A stretch of DNA of 9,637 nt from an uncultured Collinsella sp. (lineage in GTDB: Bacteria > Actinomycetota > Coriobacteriia > Coriobacteriales > Coriobacteriaceae), in NCBI GenBank assembly GCA_902494935.1, contig CABUVH010000074.1:1-9637 (forward strand), read 5' to 3'. This document shows positions 1 through 6,461 of the stretch, one piece after another. The position numbers were made by a program, and so were the translations under genes. The notes below the pieces were generated by a model, which saw nothing but the letters and a program-made list of their open reading frames with translations, made no database searches and was not told the DNA's origin. The stretch's first letter is position 1. Every line of letters begins with the position of its first letter.

Positions 1-741
1 GCCGCCGACGATGCCGCCCAGGAAGCCGAAGCCCACGCCGGCGCCACCGGCATCGATCATGCCGGTCTCGGCGTTAACAGGCAGGCCCTGGATGGCGATC
101 ATACCGGCAACAAAGCCGGGGACGAGCGCCGGGCGCTTGCCGATGGATTCGGCGATGTAGGCGGAAAGCACCGGAACCATAAGGTTCATGGCGATGCCGC
201 CGATGATCTTGAGCATCGCAGCAAAGCTGTTGTAGTCAGACGCCGTCGAATCGAAGGACGTAATGCCCCACAGGAACGAGACAGCGGTCAGAACACCACC
301 AGCAACAACGAAGACCAGCATGTGGCTGACGCCGTTCATGAGGTGCTTGTAGATGATGTGGCCGATGGACTCCTTCTCCTCGACCTCATCCTCGATATCG
401 GCAGCAGCTGCAACCGTGTCGTCACCCTTGGCGGCGAGCGCGCGGTCAATCAGCTTACCGGCGGCTTCAACGGACAGGGCCTTGGAAACACCAACGGAAA
501 CCATGGGCTTACCGGCGAAACGCTCAGCCTGGACATCCTTGTCGGCTGCGACGACGACGGCCTTGGCACCAGCGATCTCACTCTTGGTGAGCTCGTTCTC
601 GACACCGACCTGGCCATGAGTCTCGACCTTAATGGTCAGACCGCGCTCGGCAGCTGCCTTCTCCAGCGCCTCCTTAGCCATGAAGGTGTGCGCAATGCCG
701 GTCGGGCAACCGGTCGCGGCGATGATGTCAAACTTAGCCAT
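1..741 (-). CDS. Fructose-family PTS transporter, EIIBC component (5' part; gene continues beyond the left edge)
   Basis: This gene encodes a membrane sugar transporter that phosphorylates its substrate during uptake. The 247 codons visible are open from the ATG at 741 to the window edge. The EIIB domain (residues about 1-100) starts with the fructose-EIIB signature GCPTGIAHTF, in which Cys12 would carry the phosphoryl group. An Ala/Asp/Glu-rich linker (about 105-128) leads into a fructose-type EIIC domain that begins with YKHLMNGVSHML and runs on in hydrophobic segments. The start is supported by AAGGAGGGA, spaced normally before the ATG. Full-length family members usually have about 450 residues or more, so roughly half is missing. 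No EIIA domain precedes EIIB, so EIIA must be C-terminal or on another protein. The divergent rpiR gene is the probable regulator. The family is clear, but the sugar (fructose, mannose or another hexose) cannot be read from the sequence. Confidence 0.93.
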   Translation of the reverse strand, partial: MAKFDIIAATGCPTGIAHTFMAKEALEKAAAERGLTIKVETHGQVGVENELTKSEIAGAKAVVVAADKDVQAERFAGKPMVSVGVSKALSVEAAGKLIDRALAAKGDDTVAAAADIEDEVEEKESIGHIIYKHLMNGVSHMLVFVVAGGVLTAVSFLWGITSFDSTASDYNSFAAMLKIIGGIAMNLMVPVLSAYIAESIGKRPALVPGFVAGMIAIQGLPVNAETGMIDAGGAGVGFGFLGGIVGG

Positions 742-762
742 GTGTCCCTCCTTCTTGAGTAC

Positions 763-803
763 AGCGCCCGCGGGCGCTCCCCTACACGCGCTTCAATGCG
801 CGT
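763..803 (-). promoter_or_regulatory. Two hairpins in the presumed 5' leader of the PTS gene
   Basis: Bases 763-778 form the perfect 16-base palindrome AGCGCCCGCGGGCGCT, which as RNA gives a 6-bp GC stem with a CGCG loop just upstream of the Shine-Dalgarno sequence. Bases 786-803 form ACGCGC-N6-GCGCGT. Both would lie in the PTS mRNA leader if transcription starts near 898. Neither is followed by a U-run on the minus strand, so they do not look like terminators of PTS transcription. A T-run (803-807) follows the second hairpin on the plus strand only. They may stabilise the mRNA or affect translation initiation; this role is inferred. Confidence 0.4.
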
Positions 804-868
804 TTTTCCACAACTGAAAGATACCAACCTACCGTCCGCGTGAGAAGAGACAAGGTGCAATTCTCCGG

Positions 869-906
869 TGAAAGGTTCTTTCATAACCGTAAACGGTAGG
901 TGAAAG
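869..906. promoter_or_regulatory. Candidate operator region for RpiR between the divergent PTS and rpiR genes
   Basis: Bases 869-883 are a perfect dyad, TGAAAG-GTT-CTTTCA. Bases 886-897 are a second one, ACCGT-AA-ACGGT. GGTGAAAG at 867-874 is repeated at 899-906, a 32-base spacing (about three helical turns), and TGAAAG also occurs at 815-820. RpiR-family proteins bind as dimers or tetramers to short AT-rich dyads, so the 869-883 dyad is the best operator candidate. Its place between the two divergent starts would let one protein control both genes. The dyads are seen directly; the binding protein is inferred. Confidence 0.45.
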
Positions 907-932
907 TTTACCATCAACACTTGAAACAGCAA
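905..932 (-). promoter_or_regulatory. Possible promoter for the PTS gene
   Basis: On the minus strand TTGCTG (927-932) is followed after 16 bases by TAAACT (905-910). This is an acceptable -35/-10 pair that would start transcription near 898, inside the operator-like dyads. The resulting leader of about 155 bases is long. The match is only moderate and other promoters are possible. Confidence 0.3.
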
Positions 933-959
933 GGTGTATCTTGTAATTGAAAATGCCCG

Positions 960-965
960 TATACT
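960..965 (+). promoter_or_regulatory. Possible -10 box of the rpiR promoter
   Basis: TATACT at 960-965 is one mismatch from the TATAAT consensus and would start transcription near 972, giving a leader of about 40 bases before the ATG at 1014. No good -35 box stands 16-18 bases upstream, which would suit an activated or weak autoregulated promoter. If this is the promoter, the in-frame ATG at 966 cannot be the translation start. Confidence 0.35.
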
Positions 966-1013
966 ATGGCATTGCAAATCGAGTTAGATTTTCATGCCAA
1001 CCAGGAGCCATCC

Positions 1014-1871
1014 ATGACCGATAGTAGCAAGAGCGCACTTTCCCTCATTAGTACCCATCAGGGATACAGCGAGTCCGAGCAGCGCATTGTCGACTATATA
1101 TTGGAGCACCAGTCCGAGGCGCCACGCCTCACGGCGGCTCAGCTCTCGCGCGCCGCTGCCACGTCCGAAGCGACCGTTTCGCGCTTCTGCCGCAAGCTGG
1201 GCTTTGGTAGCTTCCGCAGCTTTCAGTTTTCGTTGGCGAGGGATTTGGAAAGCCAGCGCAACGAGGGCCTGACCGACGAGGTCTCGCTCGACAATATGGA
1301 GCAGAGCCTCAAGAACATCCTGGCTGCCAAGGTAAGCGAGCTTAATGCGACCATCGACGGAATCGACCACGATACGCTGGCGGCTGTTGTGCATGCCTTT
1401 AAGCATGCAGGGGTTATTGAGTTTGCAGCTGTGGGCAATACGAACGCGGTCGCGCTCGATGCGACGTTTAAGTTTTCGCAGCTGGGCCTGCGCTGCATGG
1501 CGAGCACCATTAGCGAGACATCAATCGGCTTTGCGCTCACGTTACGCCCGGGTGACGTCATCGTGCTCATCTCAAACTCTGGCAAATCGCGCCGACTGAA
1601 TCGCATGGCAAAAGCGGCTCGCAACTGCGGCGCAACCGTAGTCGTCATCAGCAGTGACAGCAAATCCCCACTTGCGCGCCTCGCCGACTACACCTTTAAT
1701 ACCGTCAATCACGAAGCGTTGCTGACAACGGGTGACTTCGCGTTCTCCAAGATCAGCGCCACGATGATCATCGAAGTCATCTACAACTTCCTGCTGCCCG
1801 AAATTAAAGACGCGCGTGAGCATATCAGCTACTACGAGGAGCTCATCCAGCCGGATAAGGTTGTGGAGTAA
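1014..1871 (+). CDS. RpiR/MurR-family transcriptional regulator (HTH + SIS)
   Basis: A 285-residue DNA-binding regulator, the usual length for the RpiR family. Residues 1-77 form the N-terminal HTH_6 domain, with the helix-turn-helix core at about 40-63 (LTAAQLSRAAATSEATVSRF). Residues about 120-255 form a SIS domain, the sugar-phosphate-binding fold, recognisable by GNTNA (141-145) and SNSGKS (187-192). The start chosen is the ATG at 1014, preceded by AGGAG. An in-frame ATG at 966 would add 16 residues that lack family similarity and a ribosome binding site, and it abuts the likely -10 box. The gene is divergent from the fructose-type PTS gene, so it probably senses the phosphorylated product of that transporter and controls PTS transcription. 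Whether it represses or activates, and its ligand, cannot be told from sequence. Confidence 0.93.
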   Translation: MTDSSKSALSLISTHQGYSESEQRIVDYILEHQSEAPRLTAAQLSRAAATSEATVSRFCRKLGFGSFRSFQFSLARDLESQRNEGLTDEVSLDNMEQSLKNILAAKVSELNATIDGIDHDTLAAVVHAFKHAGVIEFAAVGNTNAVALDATFKFSQLGLRCMASTISETSIGFALTLRPGDVIVLISNSGKSRRLNRMAKAARNCGATVVVISSDSKSPLARLADYTFNTVNHEALLTTGDFAFSKISATMIIEVIYNFLLPEIKDAREHISYYEELIQPDKVVE

Positions 1872-1879
1872 AACGCGTA

Positions 1880-1912
1880 GTGGGACAAAAATTTCAGTCT
1901 ATTTTGTCCCAC
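1880..1912. repeat. Perfect 11-bp inverted repeat between convergent rpiR and recN (terminator or dispersed palindrome)
   Basis: GTGGGACAAAA (1880-1890) and TTTTGTCCCAC (1902-1912) form a perfect 11-bp stem around an 11-base loop, just after the rpiR stop and 18 bases past the recN stop. Its position suits a bidirectional terminator. However, the A and T runs are inside the stem, and no U-run follows on either strand, so it is not canonical. It could equally be a copy of a REP-like palindrome scattered through the genome. Confidence 0.6.
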
Positions 1913-1930
1913 CAACACCGCTGATACGAC

Positions 1931-3559
1931 CTAACCTCGAGCTTCTTCGAGCATCTGCTTTGCGTGGGCCAAGCTTGCCTCGGACTGATCGCCGCTCAAC
2001 ATGCGGGCGATCTCGGCAGTACGCGCTTCGCCGGTTACCTCGCCCAAATGCGTCTGGGGAACATCGCCCGGTTCCTTGCTGACGACATAATGCTTGTCAG
2101 CCATGACGGCGACCTGCGCCAAGTGGGTTACGACAATCACCTGATGCGTAGCGGCGAGATCTGCCAGCACGCCCGCGAGCGCACGCGCCGTGGAGCCACC
2201 GACACCAGCATCGACCTCGTCAAACACCAGCGTATCGACACCGTCCGCGTTACCGAGGACAACCTTACTTGCCAGCATGACGCGGCTGAGCTCGCCGCCC
2301 GACGCAATTCGACGCAGGGGGCGCGGCGTCAAACCGGCACCGCTGCGGTATAGCAGCTCGTAGCTCGAAGGACCAACGGGCGTCCACTCAGCACGGGGAA
2401 GATCACGCGACTCCCAGACGAGCTCGGCGCTGCCCATCTCCAGGCGAGCCATCTGGCGGCCCACCTCGTGGCAGAAGCGCGGAGCCGCCGTATTGCGTGC
2501 ACGCTTAAGCGCCTTGGCGGCGGCGAACAGTTCATGCTCTGCTGCGCCAAGCGCTTCACGCGCCTTCTTGATCTGCTCATCACCATCGTCTACCAGCGAC
2601 AACAGCTCTTGCGAGCGATCGCGCATGGCAAAAACATCGTCCATAGTGGGACCCCACTGACGCAACAGACCCTTGAGGTCGGAATACCGCTCACGCATGC
2701 GAGCGAGCTCGCGCGGGTCGAAGGCGATGCCATCGCGATAGGCACGAAGCTCGTTCGCGCAATCCTCAAGGGAGATACAGGCATCCGATAGTGCATCGGC
2801 AATGTCGCCGAGTTTGCGATCGACGGTAGCCATTCGGGAAAGCTCTGCCACGGCGCTGTTCACGGCATCGAGCGCTCCCCCTTCGGCGGCAAGCGATGCA
2901 TGGGCATCGTTAGCCGTGGCAACCAGTACCTCGGCATGTTCGGAGCGCGGCAGCAGCTTCTCGAGTTCCTCATACTCACCCGGCTTGGGGTCGACCTCGC
3001 CGATGCGCTCGAGGGCAAAGCGCGCCTCCTCGACGCGGCTCCCCTGCGCACGCGAGGCCTCTTCGACACGTCGAACCTCCTTGGCGGCAGCGCGCGAGGC
3101 TTTAAAGCAGGCGCGGTACGCATCCAGCGCCTCGAGTGCCGGGCGCCCTGCCCATGCATCGACCATCGCAACGTGATGCGCCGGATCGAGCAAGCGCTGG
3201 TGCTCGTGCTGGCCGCACAGATCCATCATCACACCGACGCGCTCCGAAAGCTCGCGCACACTGGCGATGCGGCCGTCAATCTTCACGCGGCTGCGACCCT
3301 CGGCAGAAAGGCTGCGCTGGACCGTGAAGCCTTCCGTGTCGTGCGGGCCGTCAAACAGCCGCGCCTCGACGCTCGCCAGTGCCTCGCCCTCGCGCACCGT
3401 CGACGAATCCGCGCGCTCACCCAAAATAAGCTTGAGGGCCGAGAGCAGCGCGGTCTTGCCGGCGCCGGTCTCGCCGGTCAGGACAGTCAGACCGGCACTC
3501 GGCACCAGCGTCGCCTCGCGAATGAGTGCAATGTTAGAAACCTGCAGCTCATCGATCAT
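1931..3559 (-). CDS. recN: DNA repair protein RecN (SMC-like ATPase)
   Basis: RecN is a cytoplasmic SMC-like ATPase that acts early in recombinational repair of double-strand breaks. The 542 residues match the family length (about 550). The ATPase head is split. The N-terminal part carries Walker A GETGAGKT (29-36). The C-terminal part has the ABC signature SGGELS (420-425), Walker B TLVFDEVD with Asp447 and Glu448, and the H-loop His479 in VVTHLAQ. The middle, about 150-380, is rich in charged heptad-like stretches, as expected for the coiled coil. The ATG at 3559 is preceded by GGAG and lies inside the end of nadK (11-base overlap), so translation is probably coupled. It is the last gene of the operon. 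All catalytic motifs are intact. No SOS-type operator is visible directly upstream, and expression probably comes from the operon promoter. Confidence 0.97.
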   Translation of the reverse strand: MIDELQVSNIALIREATLVPSAGLTVLTGETGAGKTALLSALKLILGERADSSTVREGEALASVEARLFDGPHDTEGFTVQRSLSAEGRSRVKIDGRIASVRELSERVGVMMDLCGQHEHQRLLDPAHHVAMVDAWAGRPALEALDAYRACFKASRAAAKEVRRVEEASRAQGSRVEEARFALERIGEVDPKPGEYEELEKLLPRSEHAEVLVATANDAHASLAAEGGALDAVNSAVAELSRMATVDRKLGDIADALSDACISLEDCANELRAYRDGIAFDPRELARMRERYSDLKGLLRQWGPTMDDVFAMRDRSQELLSLVDDGDEQIKKAREALGAAEHELFAAAKALKRARNTAAPRFCHEVGRQMARLEMGSAELVWESRDLPRAEWTPVGPSSYELLYRSGAGLTPRPLRRIASGGELSRVMLASKVVLGNADGVDTLVFDEVDAGVGGSTARALAGVLADLAATHQVIVVTHLAQVAVMADKHYVVSKEPGDVPQTHLGEVTGEARTAEIARMLSGDQSEASLAHAKQMLEEARG

Positions 3560-4409
3560 GACGGACTCCGTAGAAAACGCGGCTCACCGAGTTATAGAAG
3601 CTCTCGGGGCCGTAATCGAGGAGCAGCACATCTCCGGGCCCGCGGCGCACAGCCACGCTCTCAACGGTGCCATCGCAGGTAATAAACTGTCCATCGATAG
3701 CAATCGCCGGAACACTCGGGCGATCATCGGACATAAAGATTTCGACGACATCACTCGGCGAAGTCAAGAAGGCACGGGCCTGAATGGTGTGCGGCGCAAT
3801 GGGAACGCAGACCATGCCCGTATAGTCGGGGCTCACGATGGGGCCACCGGCACTGAGCGCGTAACCCGTAGAACCAGTCGCCGTCGAAACGACGACACCG
3901 TCACCGCGTAGGCGGTCGATATGATGGCCGGACACCGTGATGTCGAACTCGACCATATCGGACAGCGGACCGCGGGTAAGCGCCATGTCGTTGAGGGCGA
4001 AGGTGCGCACGACATCCTTCGTACCGTCTTCGCGCACGGACACGATATCCGCGGCGATGGTAGCGCGACGGCTCACATGCAGCTCGCCGGACAGGGCGTC
4101 GCTCACGACCTGCAGAATGTCGCGCTCCTCGGGACTCGCAGCAGTTAAAAAGCCCAGGTGACCATAGGAAAGACCGAGGATAGGAATCTCGCGATGGTTG
4201 AGGATGCGGGCAGCGCGCAGCAACGTACCGTCGCCGCCGAGCGTAATAACCAGATCGGAGCCGTCGATATCAGGCGTGCTTTGAATCTTCGATCGCTGGT
4301 CGGCAGCCCATGCGACCTCATAGCCCTGGCGCGTCAGCCAAAGCTCGAGCATCAGGCCGCTCTCGACCGCCTCTTGCTTGTAGTAATTGGGAACCAGAAA
4401 GACCTTCAT
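3549..4409 (-). CDS. nadK: NAD kinase
   Basis: This cytoplasmic enzyme phosphorylates NAD to NADP with ATP or polyphosphate and is the only known bacterial route to NADP. The 286-residue protein has the family motifs in order: GGDGT (58-62), whose Asp60 is catalytic; LGFLTAA (85-91); FALND (137-141) at the NAD-binding Asn-acidic site; and TGSTGYALSAGGP (178-190). Two positions differ from the usual consensus. The Asn of the G-x-N-x-G-x-LGFL stretch is Ser81, and TGSTAY is TGSTGY. The acidic residue after Asn140 is Asp rather than the common Glu. These look like tolerable lineage variation. The ATG overlaps the tlyA stop as ATGA, and the 3' end overlaps the recN start, so translation is probably coupled. 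The tlyA-nadK-recN order is the one known from mycobacteria. Confidence 0.96.
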   Translation of the reverse strand: MKVFLVPNYYKQEAVESGLMLELWLTRQGYEVAWAADQRSKIQSTPDIDGSDLVITLGGDGTLLRAARILNHREIPILGLSYGHLGFLTAASPEERDILQVVSDALSGELHVSRRATIAADIVSVREDGTKDVVRTFALNDMALTRGPLSDMVEFDITVSGHHIDRLRGDGVVVSTATGSTGYALSAGGPIVSPDYTGMVCVPIAPHTIQARAFLTSPSDVVEIFMSDDRPSVPAIAIDGQFITCDGTVESVAVRRGPGDVLLLDYGPESFYNSVSRVFYGVRHDR

Positions 4410-5209
4410 AGCGTTGCAGCTTTCTCGCTCAAAACCGATACCTGGGATTGCAGCACGTCTTGCGAGCGGTCGCCAGATTCAAATCTCGTGCCGTACAGGA
4501 AAAACTCAACGTTTCCCTTGGCACCATGAATGGGCGACACGCACACATCGACCGGGAACAGCCCCTTGGCAGCAAAGAGTTCAACTGCCGCAACGAGTGT
4601 ATCGCGGCGCACGGCGGGATCGGTCACAATGCCGCCCTCACCCACCAGCGCCGCCGGAGCCTCAAACTGCGGCTTTACAAGCGTGCAGAATGCACCCGTA
4701 GGCGCCAGGCACGCCAGCACCGCATCGATAATGTTCGCGATGCTGGTAAACGAGACATCACACACAGCCAGGTCGATGGCGCCGGCATAGCCAAGCTCAG
4801 GCAGCTGCGTCACGTTTGTGCGCTCATGCAGCGTCACGCGATCGTCCTGACGTAACGACCAATCGAACTGGGCGCGACCAACGTCCACCGAGACAACGGT
4901 CGCAGCTCCGCGCTTGAGCAGGCAATCGGTAAAGCCGCCGGTAGAGCAGCCCACATCCAGACAGGCAAGGCCCGTCGGATTGATACCAAACGTATCAAGC
5001 GCGCCTTCGAGCTTAAGACCGCCGCGGCCAACATAGGGAATGCGCCCCTTCACGTGCAACGGCAGGCCCGGGGTCACCTTAAGGCCCGGCGAAGTCAAGC
5101 GCTCGCCGCCACTCGAGACCAAGCCAGCCATAAGAGTGCGAAGGGCATCCGCGCGATCGGCGCAGATGCCCTGTGAAATCAGTTCGTCATCAAGACGCAC
5201 GCGTTTCAT
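4406..5209 (-). CDS. tlyA: TlyA family rRNA (cytidine-2'-O)-methyltransferase / hemolysin-like protein
   Basis: TlyA methylates ribose 2'-OH groups of cytidines in 16S and/or 23S rRNA, and loss of it in mycobacteria gives capreomycin resistance. An N-terminal S4 RNA-binding domain (about 1-60, RLDDELISQG...) is joined to an FtsJ-like Rossmann methyltransferase. SAM-binding motif I is DVGCSTGGFTD (85-95). The K-D-K-E tetrad is present: Lys66 (GGLKLE), Asp151 (CDVSF), Lys179 (VKPQFE) and Glu235 (GNVEFF). With the ATG at 5209 the protein has 267 residues and its N-terminus aligns with known TlyA proteins. Upstream in-frame starts at 5218 (ATG) and 5221 (TTG) would add 3-4 residues, and no start has a strong Shine-Dalgarno sequence. 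The stop overlaps nadK as ATGA. The hemolysin name is historical, and the methyltransferase role is better supported. Confidence 0.94.
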   Translation of the reverse strand: MKRVRLDDELISQGICADRADALRTLMAGLVSSGGERLTSPGLKVTPGLPLHVKGRIPYVGRGGLKLEGALDTFGINPTGLACLDVGCSTGGFTDCLLKRGAATVVSVDVGRAQFDWSLRQDDRVTLHERTNVTQLPELGYAGAIDLAVCDVSFTSIANIIDAVLACLAPTGAFCTLVKPQFEAPAALVGEGGIVTDPAVRRDTLVAAVELFAAKGLFPVDVCVSPIHGAKGNVEFFLYGTRFESGDRSQDVLQSQVSVLSEKAATL

Positions 5210-5244
5210 GAATGCCATCAACCATTCGTATCCGGAGATGCGGC

Positions 5245-5484
5245 CTAGCTATCCTGGGATTCGTTTGCCGCATCCTCATCGTATTCCTGCTCGAGCTTGT
5301 CGGCCTCACGCGGCGTCAGCTCAAACTTATCGACCATGTCGACCGCACGGGAGCCCAGCTCAATCGCCTCGTCAAACAGATCGAGCGAACGCTCCAAGGA
5401 CGTATCCTTGGAGCGAACGGTAGCGATGATCTGGTCCAAGCGGTCCGAAATCTCGTCGAAGTTGCGGACGGAACCCTCTGGCAT
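5245..5484 (-). CDS. xseB: Exodeoxyribonuclease VII small subunit
   Basis: XseB is the small, non-catalytic subunit that assembles in several copies with XseA to form exonuclease VII, which degrades single-stranded DNA from both ends. The 79 residues match the family length. The core (about 7-68) is a two-helix hairpin with typical spacing: NFDEISDRLDQII, then SLERSLDLFDEAIELG. The C-terminus is acidic. GAGGAG inside the end of nusB gives a good ribosome binding site, and the ATG lies 2 bases past the nusB stop. Its partner xseA, which usually lies directly upstream, is not in this window, so XseA must be encoded elsewhere for XseB to function. Confidence 0.9.
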   Translation of the reverse strand: MPEGSVRNFDEISDRLDQIIATVRSKDTSLERSLDLFDEAIELGSRAVDMVDKFELTPREADKLEQEYDEDAANESQDS

Positions 5485-5486
5485 GG

Positions 5487-6071
5487 CTACTCCTCGACGG
5501 TACCGGTCTCGGCCTCGGCGACCTCAGCGTCCTCGTCGAGAACGCCGGCCTCGGCCTGAGCAACCGCAACCTTTGCGGCAGCCTCGGCAGCCTGTGCCTC
5601 CTCGCGAGCGCGATCCTCGGCCAGCAGCTCCTGGTATAGGTCCTCGCCCGGCAGCTCCTCGCTGCGAGCGATCTTACCCAGCACGCCGTTGACGAACGAC
5701 GCGGACTGGTCGGTGCCATAGGCCTTGGCAAGCTCAACGGCCTCGTTGATCACGATGGCGTCCGAGACCTCCTCGTCGGTGAGGAAACGCATCTCGTAAA
5801 CGGCGATACGCAGCAGGTTGCGGTCGGCGCCGGGCATGCGCATAAGATCCCAGTTCTTGGCAACGGAGCGCAGAGCACAGTCGATGCGGTCGATATGCTC
5901 GTAGGCACCTCGGCACAGCTTCAGCGCATAGGGATCGAGGGGACCCTTCGAGATCAGGAAATCACCCTCGAGGACGCGCTCGAGCGGGCTGTCCGTGGCC
6001 TCGGCCTGGAACAGCAGCTGCAGCGCCTGACTGCGGGCAAGCGTACGCCCGCGATAAACCTTAAGGCTCAA
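5487..6071 (-). CDS. nusB: Transcription antitermination factor NusB with C-terminal acidic extension
   Basis: NusB binds boxA RNA with NusE (ribosomal protein S10) and supports antitermination in rRNA operons. Residues 8-135 form the all-helical NusB fold: GRTLARSQALQLLFQAE at the N-terminus, LLRIAVYEM (86-94), VINEAVELAKAYG (107-119) and FVNGVLGKIA (126-135). The start codon is TTG at 6071 with AAGGAG six bases upstream. The first in-frame Met of the reading frame is around residue 77, so a start there would delete half the fold. After residue 137 comes an extra tail of about 57 residues, rich in Ala and Glu/Asp and predicted helical then disordered. Typical NusB proteins end near 140 residues. 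The gap to the asp23-like gene is 3 bases, and xseB follows 2 bases downstream. Confidence 0.94.
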   Translation of the reverse strand: MSLKVYRGRTLARSQALQLLFQAEATDSPLERVLEGDFLISKGPLDPYALKLCRGAYEHIDRIDCALRSVAKNWDLMRMPGADRNLLRIAVYEMRFLTDEEVSDAIVINEAVELAKAYGTDQSASFVNGVLGKIARSEELPGEDLYQELLAEDRAREEAQAAEAAAKVAVAQAEAGVLDEDAEVAEAETGTVEE

Positions 6072-6074
6072 AGG

Positions 6075-6437
6075 TTACTCCTTGGGGAAAACGAGGCCGT
6101 CGATGCAAACGTCAACGCGCTCGACCTCAACGCCAACCTGGGCATCGATGGCGGCGACCACGGCAGCGCGAACGGCCTCGGCGAGTTTCTTGAACGGATA
6201 GCCAAAGAACACCACGACGCGCACGGTGAGTGCGAGCTTGTCGCCGACGACCTCGGCCTCGACCGCCGGCTCAGAAGCCGGGGCCTTGGACGAGAGCATC
6301 ATGGAGACAAGGTTGGTGGCAAGGTCCTTGACGCCAACGGAGGCGATGCCCTCGACATCGGACACGGCGCGCGAGACGATGGCGGTCAGAACATCGGGCG
6401 AAATGCCGATGCCGTCAATCTTGATTTCCTGGGGCAT
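6075..6437 (-). CDS. Asp23/Gls24 family envelope stress-like protein
   Basis: A 120-residue protein of the Asp23/Gls24 (DUF322) family. In Firmicutes these are abundant, membrane-associated alkaline-shock or envelope-stress proteins, and their relatives commonly sit beside nusB. The family features seen are the N-terminal ISPDVLTAIVSRAV, then VEGIASVGV (28-36), a central hydrophobic strand region (LALTVRVVVFFGYPF) and an amphipathic helix (LAEAVRAAVVAAI). There is no signal peptide or transmembrane segment, so it is probably cytoplasmic or peripherally membrane-bound. AGGAGG stands before the ATG at 6437. It lies 24 bases after efp and 3 bases before nusB, within the operon. Its molecular function in this lineage is unknown. 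Confidence 0.88.
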   Translation of the reverse strand: MPQEIKIDGIGISPDVLTAIVSRAVSDVEGIASVGVKDLATNLVSMMLSSKAPASEPAVEAEVVGDKLALTVRVVVFFGYPFKKLAEAVRAAVVAAIDAQVGVEVERVDVCIDGLVFPKE

Positions 6438-6461
6438 GAGTCCTCCTAGAAGAGTTGGTTG

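Noticed and set aside
322..843. Plus-strand open frame of 173 codons opposite the PTS gene
   Set aside because: It is the antisense shadow of the EIIB/EIIC coding region. It has no ribosome binding site or recognisable family, while the minus strand shows a clear PTS protein.
966..1013. Upstream ATG that would lengthen RpiR by 16 residues
   Set aside because: It lies next to the likely -10 box and has no Shine-Dalgarno sequence; AGGAG precedes the ATG at 1014.
2900..3682. Plus-strand open frame of 260 codons opposite recN and nadK
   Set aside because: It crosses the boundary of two well-supported genes on the other strand and shows no domain.
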